Shown here piece by piece: positions 6,900 to 10,248 of a stretch of DNA of 10,248 bases. The notes below the pieces were generated by a model that saw only the letters and a list, made by a program, of their open reading frames with translations, ran no database searches and was not told the origin of the DNA. This DNA comes from Betaproteobacteria bacterium (lineage in GTDB: Bacteria; Pseudomonadota; Gammaproteobacteria; Burkholderiales; Ferrovaceae): NCBI GenBank assembly GCA_028870615.1, contig JAGWPH010000171.1, positions 1 to 10,248 of the forward strand, in the 5' to 3' direction. A program made the position numbers and the translations under genes. The stretch's first letter is position 1. Every line of letters starts with the position of its first letter.

Positions 6900-7888
6900 T
6901 CGGCGTGCAGGCCCAATCGGTGAAATAGGCGACGGTCGCGCTCCACATCGGGGTTGCCGGTGGTGAGCAGGCGTTCGCCATAAAAAATCGAATTGGCGCC
7001 TGCCAGAAAGCACAACGCTTGAATTTCGTCGGACAGGGTTTCTCGTCCCGCCGAGAGCCTGACGCGAGAGGTGGGCATGGTGATGCGCGCACAGGCAATC
7101 GTCCGGACGAATTCCAGAGGGTCGAGGGCCTCGGTGCCGTAAAGCGGCGTTCCTTCCACCTGAACCAGCAGATTGATTGGGACGGATTCTGGTGCCGGAT
7201 CGAGATTGGCCAGCTCGGACAGTAATCCGGCGCGCATGCGGCGGTTCTCACCCATGCCGACGATGCCCCCGCAGCACACGTGCATTCCGGATTGCCGGAC
7301 CGATGCCAGGGTGTCCAGACGATCCTGATAAGTGCGAGTGTGAATGATATCGCCGTAGAACTCGGGTGCGGTATCCAGGTTGTGATTGTAGTAATCCAAC
7401 CCGGCCTGTTTCAGGCGTTCGGCTTGCGCCGGCTTCAACATGCCCAGGGTGGCACAGGTTTCCAAACCCAGGGCGCTAACCCCCTTGATCATATCGATGA
7501 CGGCATCGAGATCGCGCTCCTTGGGGCCGCGCCAGGCGGCACCCATGCAGAATCGCGAAGCGCCGGCGGCTTTTGCCGCCCGGGCGGCACTCAAAACCTC
7601 TTCGGTAGACAGTATCGCCTGTTGGGCTACGGCGGTGGGATGCCGGATGGATTGGGGGCAGTAGCCACAATCTTCAGGACAACCGCCAGTTTTTACCGAC
7701 AAGAGCGTGGACAGCTGAACACCATTAGGGTCGAAATGGGCACGGTGCACAGACTGTGCCTGCCAGATCAGGTCATTGAAAGGCAACCCGAACAAGGCTT
7801 CGATTGCATCGACGGACCAAATCGTGGCGTTATTCGAAGCAGAAGGGACGGATGCAACGGCGTGCGGCACAGTAGAATGGATATTCAT
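6896..7888 (-). CDS. bioB: biotin synthase BioB
   Basis: BioB is a radical SAM enzyme that inserts sulfur into dethiobiotin, the last step of biotin synthesis. The product is 330 residues. The [4Fe-4S] motif CPEDCGYC gives Cys70, Cys74 and Cys77. The cysteines that bind the second, sacrificial [2Fe-2S] cluster are seen in [17 protein letters not shown] and [12 protein letters not shown], and its arginine ligand in [16 protein letters not shown] is a further BioB hallmark. ATG 7888 was chosen as start; the open frame begins five codons earlier at a TTG (7903). Neither has a clear ribosome binding site. It is the first gene of a bioB-bioC unit with a 4-base overlap, and is divergent from comF. 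Family identity is certain; the exact start is less so. Confidence 0.97.
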   Translation of the reverse strand: MNIHSTVPHAVASVPSASNNATIWSVDAIEALFGLPFNDLIWQAQSVHRAHFDPNGVQLSTLLSVKTGGCPEDCGYCPQSIRHPTAVAQQAILSTEEVLSAARAAKAAGASRFCMGAAWRGPKERDLDAVIDMIKGVSALGLETCATLGMLKPAQAERLKQAGLDYYNHNLDTAPEFYGDIIHTRTYQDRLDTLASVRQSGMHVCCGGIVGMGENRRMRAGLLSELANLDPAPESVPINLLVQVEGTPLYGTEALDPLEFVRTIACARITMPTSRVRLSAGRETLSDEIQALCFLAGANSIFYGERLLTTGNPDVERDRRLFHRLGLHAE

Positions 7889-7895
7889 GCTTGCG

Positions 7896-7925
7896 ATGAT
7901 CAAGGACGGGGTGCCCTCTTGTCAA
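7896..7925 (-). promoter_or_regulatory. possible bioB promoter
   Basis: Reading the minus strand, a perfect -35 hexamer TTGACA lies at 7925-7920, followed after 18 bases by GATCAT (7901-7896), which matches four of six positions of the -10 consensus. Transcription would begin around 7889, almost at the bioB ATG (7888), giving a leaderless or nearly leaderless message. The -35 box lies immediately beside or inside the divergent comF start. The weak -10 keeps this tentative; no BirA operator was recognised. Confidence 0.35.
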
Positions 7926-8626
7926 ATTGTGGTGCATTCAGTGTGTTAGGGCGTCTGCCGCATCACTGTTTTTTATGCGGGGAGCCCATCCGACAGCACC
8001 ATCTGCTTTGTGCCCCCTGCGAGACGGCGCTGCCCAGAATGGCCCATCCCGCATGCCGGCGCTGTGGCGAAGCCCTTGTGCACCGGTCGGGCCAGAGGCA
8101 ATGTCAGCGCTGCGCCCGCCATCCGCTCGCCATTGATGAAACTGTTATCGGATTCGCCTATCGTTATCCTCTCGACATCATGGTTCGCCGTCTTAAATAC
8201 GGCGGTGCACTCCATCTGGCGAGGCCGTTGGCTGACGGTTTGGCGCAGGCGGCAGGGCATCACGCGCTCCCGGATGGCTTGTTGGCCATGCCGCTGTCAA
8301 CGCAACGTCGGCGCCAGCGCGGTTACAATCAGGCCCATGAAATTGCAGTGCATCTGGCACGTCGGTTCGGGCGTCCATTGATGAGCGGGGTGCATCGCAT
8401 TCGGGATACCCGGACACAGGCAGGCCTTAATTTTGCGCAACGACAGGACAATGTGGCCGATGCATTCGATTGTGTGTCCTCCCTTCAAGGGCTGAAGGTT
8501 GCGGTGGTGGATGATGTCATGACCAGCGGTGCCACGATGGATGCGCTGGCCAGGGTACTCAAGGCACAAGGGGCGCGGCGGGTCAGTGCCTGGGTTGTGG
8601 CGCGAACACCTTCACCAGAGTTATGA
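7919..8626 (+). CDS. comF: ComF family protein (double zinc ribbon plus phosphoribosyltransferase domain)
   Basis: ComF-type proteins are linked to DNA uptake in competent bacteria; the biochemical role is not settled. Numbered from TTG 7919 (235 residues), a cysteine-rich N-terminus has CFLC (17-20), CAPC (31-34), CRRC (46-49) and CQRC (62-65), the double zinc ribbon. The C-terminal type I phosphoribosyltransferase fold has the PRPP-loop signature [11 protein letters not shown] (196-206) and [10 protein letters not shown] (130-139), a family hallmark. The start is uncertain. TTG 7919 has GGGG (7908-7911) 7 bases upstream; GTG 7943 would give 227 residues; ATG 7877 would overlap the bioB start. 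The frame is open far upstream, antisense to bioB, but that part is not ComF-like. trmL follows after 12 bases, probably in one operon. Confidence 0.9.
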   Translation: MSNCGAFSVLGRLPHHCFLCGEPIRQHHLLCAPCETALPRMAHPACRRCGEALVHRSGQRQCQRCARHPLAIDETVIGFAYRYPLDIMVRRLKYGGALHLARPLADGLAQAAGHHALPDGLLAMPLSTQRRRQRGYNQAHEIAVHLARRFGRPLMSGVHRIRDTRTQAGLNFAQRQDNVADAFDCVSSLQGLKVAVVDDVMTSGATMDALARVLKAQGARRVSAWVVARTPSPEL

Positions 8627-8638
8627 GGAGCAGGCCCC

Positions 8639-9103
8639 ATGTTTGAGGTGGTGCTATACCAGCCGGAAATCCCCCCGAATACGGGAAACATCATTCGTCT
8701 CTGCGCCAATACCGGGACCGGGTTGCATTTGGTGGCGCCTTTGGGGTTTGATATTTCGGATCGTCAATTACGGCGCGCCGGGCTGGATTACCATGAAAGC
8801 GCAGTGATTCGGGTGCATCCCCACTGGCAGGGCTGCCGTGAGGCCTTGTCCGGCCGACGCTGGTTTGCGTTGACGACCAAGGCGACCCGTTTTTATACGG
8901 AACCGTCCTATCGCCCCGGGGATGTTTTTGTGCTGGGACCGGAGACGCGGGGTTTGCCTGCGAAGATACTGGCAGAATTCGAAACGGAGCAGCGCCTGCG
9001 GTTGCCCATGGCGGCAGGGAGTCGCAGCCTTAATTTATCCAATGCGGCTGCAGTGATGGTGTTTGAAGCCTGGCGGCAACAAGCTTTTGGTGGGGCAGGC
9101 TAG
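8639..9103 (+). CDS. trmL: tRNA (cytidine/uridine-34 2'-O)-methyltransferase TrmL
   Basis: TrmL methylates the ribose of the wobble base in certain leucine tRNAs, using S-adenosylmethionine. The 154-residue product is a minimal SPOUT enzyme without an extra RNA-binding domain. It has the N-terminal PEIPPNTGNIIRLCANTG motif (residues 9-26), VFVLGPETRGLP (96-107) with the conserved glutamate, and the C-terminal knot RLPM..SRSLNLSNAAAVMVFE (121-143). This arrangement is diagnostic of TrmL within the SpoU group. The start is supported by GAGGAG (8625-8630), 8 bases before the ATG; that site overlaps the comF stop, so the two genes are likely co-expressed. Convergent gpsA ends 10 bases downstream, with no terminator visible in the gap. 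Confidence 0.95.
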   Translation: MFEVVLYQPEIPPNTGNIIRLCANTGTGLHLVAPLGFDISDRQLRRAGLDYHESAVIRVHPHWQGCREALSGRRWFALTTKATRFYTEPSYRPGDVFVLGPETRGLPAKILAEFETEQRLRLPMAAGSRSLNLSNAAAVMVFEAWRQQAFGGAG

Positions 9104-9113
9104 GTTGGAACGG

Positions 9114-10097
9114 TTATTCGGAGCGAGGTTCGCGAGCCAGCAGTAACGCCACGGCCTCGTATGCTGTCACTGCGCCGGACAGCACGCCCTGCACGGCGGA
9201 GGTGATGGGCATTTCCACTTGATGATGCTGCGCCAGACGGGCTGCTGCGACGGCTGATGTGACACCCTCCGCCACATGACCCAATTGATCCAGAACCTCG
9301 TCCAGACTTTGTCCGCGCGCCAGTCCTTGCCCGACGCGATAATTACGGGACTGGGCTCCGGTGCAGGTCAACACCAGGTCGCCCAGGCCGGACAACCCCA
9401 TGAATGTTTCGGCGCGACCTCCCAGTGCGACACCCAGGCGCGCGATTTCAGCCAAACCACGCGTAATGAGCGCGGCCCTTGCATTGAGGCCCAGCCCCAG
9501 CTCGTCCGATAATCCGGATGCAATGGCGATGACATTTTTAAGGGCCCCGGCCAGTTCGACACCAACCACATCCGTACTGGAATAGAGACGCAAACGATGA
9601 CCGTGCAGGGTGCGCGACAGGTCCTGGGAAAAACCAGGATGGGTGGAGGCCAGGGTGATGGCAGCGGGCAAGCCCGATGCGATCTCTTCAGCGAAGCTTG
9701 GGCCAGACAATACACCGCAAGCGGTTCCGCTTTGCAATGTTTCCGCGACCACCTGATGTGGCAAAAAGTCGCTGCCCTGTTCAAACCCTTTGCAGGCCCA
9801 CAGGACAGGCAGTTCCGGGCGCTGTCGGCGAAGCGCTTTGAGCGTTTCCCGCAAGCCAACCACTGGTACGGCAAGCAGGGCCAGGTCGGCATCCTGTACG
9901 GCCAGAGGAAGGTTGGAGGTTACCGTCATCTGCGTCGGCAACAGATACCCTGGAAGATAACGCTCGTTGATTCGCGTTGCGCTGACCCGATCCATGGCCT
10001 CGGGATCGCGTCCCCACAGGATGACCGGATGACGTCCAGACAGGGTCAAGGCCAGTGCGGTCCCCCAGGCGCCAGCACCGAGGATCGCAATCTTCAT
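9114..10097 (-). CDS. gpsA: glycerol-3-phosphate dehydrogenase [NAD(P)+] GpsA
   Basis: GpsA reduces dihydroxyacetone phosphate to sn-glycerol 3-phosphate in the cytoplasm, the entry point for phospholipid synthesis. The 327-residue product begins with the nucleotide-binding motif LGAGAWGTALA (residues 6-16). It carries ACKGFE (101-106) with Lys103, LSGPSFAEE (130-138), and GALKNVIAIASG (184-195) with the catalytic Lys187. SGLGDLVLTCTGAQSRNYRVG (236-256) contains the conserved substrate-binding segment. Length and all landmarks are normal for the family. It starts 3 bases after the secB stop, so the two are surely one transcript. No strong ribosome binding site is seen before the ATG, suggesting coupling to secB translation. 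Confidence 0.98.
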   Translation of the reverse strand: MKIAILGAGAWGTALALTLSGRHPVILWGRDPEAMDRVSATRINERYLPGYLLPTQMTVTSNLPLAVQDADLALLAVPVVGLRETLKALRRQRPELPVLWACKGFEQGSDFLPHQVVAETLQSGTACGVLSGPSFAEEIASGLPAAITLASTHPGFSQDLSRTLHGHRLRLYSSTDVVGVELAGALKNVIAIASGLSDELGLGLNARAALITRGLAEIARLGVALGGRAETFMGLSGLGDLVLTCTGAQSRNYRVGQGLARGQSLDEVLDQLGHVAEGVTSAVAAARLAQHHQVEMPITSAVQGVLSGAVTAYEAVALLLAREPRSE

Positions 10098-10100
10098 GAT

Positions 10101-10247
10101 TTATTGTGAAACAGTCGGTGCGGGCGCTGCCTGGCTCTCGGCCTGTTGCAGACGCTGTTGGTACAGAGCTTCAAAATTAACCGGGTTGAGCATGACCGGG
10201 GGAAATCCGGCGCGTGTGATGAGATCGGATACGGTTTCGCGCGCATA
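10101..10247 (-). CDS. secB: protein-export chaperone SecB (C-terminal part, cut by window end)
   Basis: The last 48 residues of SecB are present, ending at a TAA (10103-10101); the rest lies beyond the window. They read [20 protein letters not shown], then [15 protein letters not shown], and end in an alanine/proline-rich tail. The tyrosine-alanine-arginine-glutamate start, the GFPP loop and the NPVNFEALY motif are conserved in SecB. SecB is a cytoplasmic tetramer that keeps precursor proteins unfolded and hands them to SecA for export. The frame is open to the window edge, one base short of a whole codon. secB-gpsA on one strand is a common proteobacterial arrangement. Confidence 0.93.
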   Translation of the reverse strand, partial: YARETVSDLITRAGFPPVMLNPVNFEALYQQRLQQAESQAAPAPTVSQ

Positions 10248-10248
10248 A

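Noticed and set aside
6900..7013. N-terminal extension of BioC by 38 residues
   Set aside because: It reads out of frame through the end of bioB, is proline/arginine-rich and unlike BioC. The GTGA overlap gives a standard start.
7860..7885. Possible comF promoter with TAGAAT at 7873-7878
   Set aside because: There is no acceptable -35 box at 16-18 bases upstream, and the region is the start of bioB coding sequence. Too weak to list.
7280..7918. Long open frame upstream of comF that would give a 448-residue protein
   Set aside because: This part is antisense to bioB and has no ComF-like sequence. The zinc ribbon begins after 7919, so the extension is a shadow of bioB codon use.
9597..10109. 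170-codon plus-strand open frame
   Set aside because: It is antisense to gpsA, which has complete family motifs; no independent evidence for coding.
1..10248. Search for CRISPR arrays, insertion sequences, tRNA genes, phage or defence genes
   Set aside because: No direct repeat series, transposase motifs, terminal inverted repeats or tRNA-like folds were seen. Nearly every base is assigned to a recognisable chromosomal gene.

Overview
The window is a gene-dense chromosomal stretch of a moderately GC-rich Gram-negative bacterium, most likely a betaproteobacterium. Three things point there: an outer-membrane porin and SecB (Gram-negative); EarP next to an elongation factor P that carries arginine at position 32 (the EF-P arginine-rhamnosylation branch, found in betaproteobacteria and some gammaproteobacteria); and the order bioC / comF-trmL / gpsA / secB, which recurs in betaproteobacteria. 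I cannot name the genus from sequence alone.

Layout. Bases 2-772 hold the 3' end of an OprB-like carbohydrate porin gene. It is followed on the same strand by a small GlcG/HbpS-type protein (822-1238), then earP (1276-2406), efp (2445-3005) and a PF00756-type esterase (3020-4099). Convergent to these is dadA, D-amino acid dehydrogenase (4080-5327, minus). A 165-base divergent intergenic region carries the promoter and leader of ppa, inorganic pyrophosphatase (5493-6041). Next, on the minus strand, come bioC and bioB (6042-7888), overlapping by 4 bases as a two-gene biotin unit. Divergent from bioB is comF-trmL (about 7919-9103, plus). gpsA and the 3' end of secB (9114-10247, minus) close the window.

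How the genes work together. EarP glycosylates Arg32 of EF-P, so earP-efp is a translation-factor and modifying-enzyme pair; efp also appears to have its own extended -10 promoter overlapping the earP stop codon. BioC and BioB act at the first and last steps of biotin synthesis. secB-gpsA serve protein export and phospholipid precursor supply, and comF-trmL are a phosphoribosyltransferase-fold protein and a tRNA wobble methylase. The rest are single housekeeping or catabolic genes.

I found no mobile element, CRISPR array, tRNA or rRNA gene, phage gene, defence system or other undescribed system. Intergenic spaces are very short, apart from the dadA-ppa region. The points worth a second look are small: gene tails that overlap or abut, promoters placed inside neighbouring genes, a strong hairpin at the start of the esterase gene, and the uncertain bioB/comF start region.
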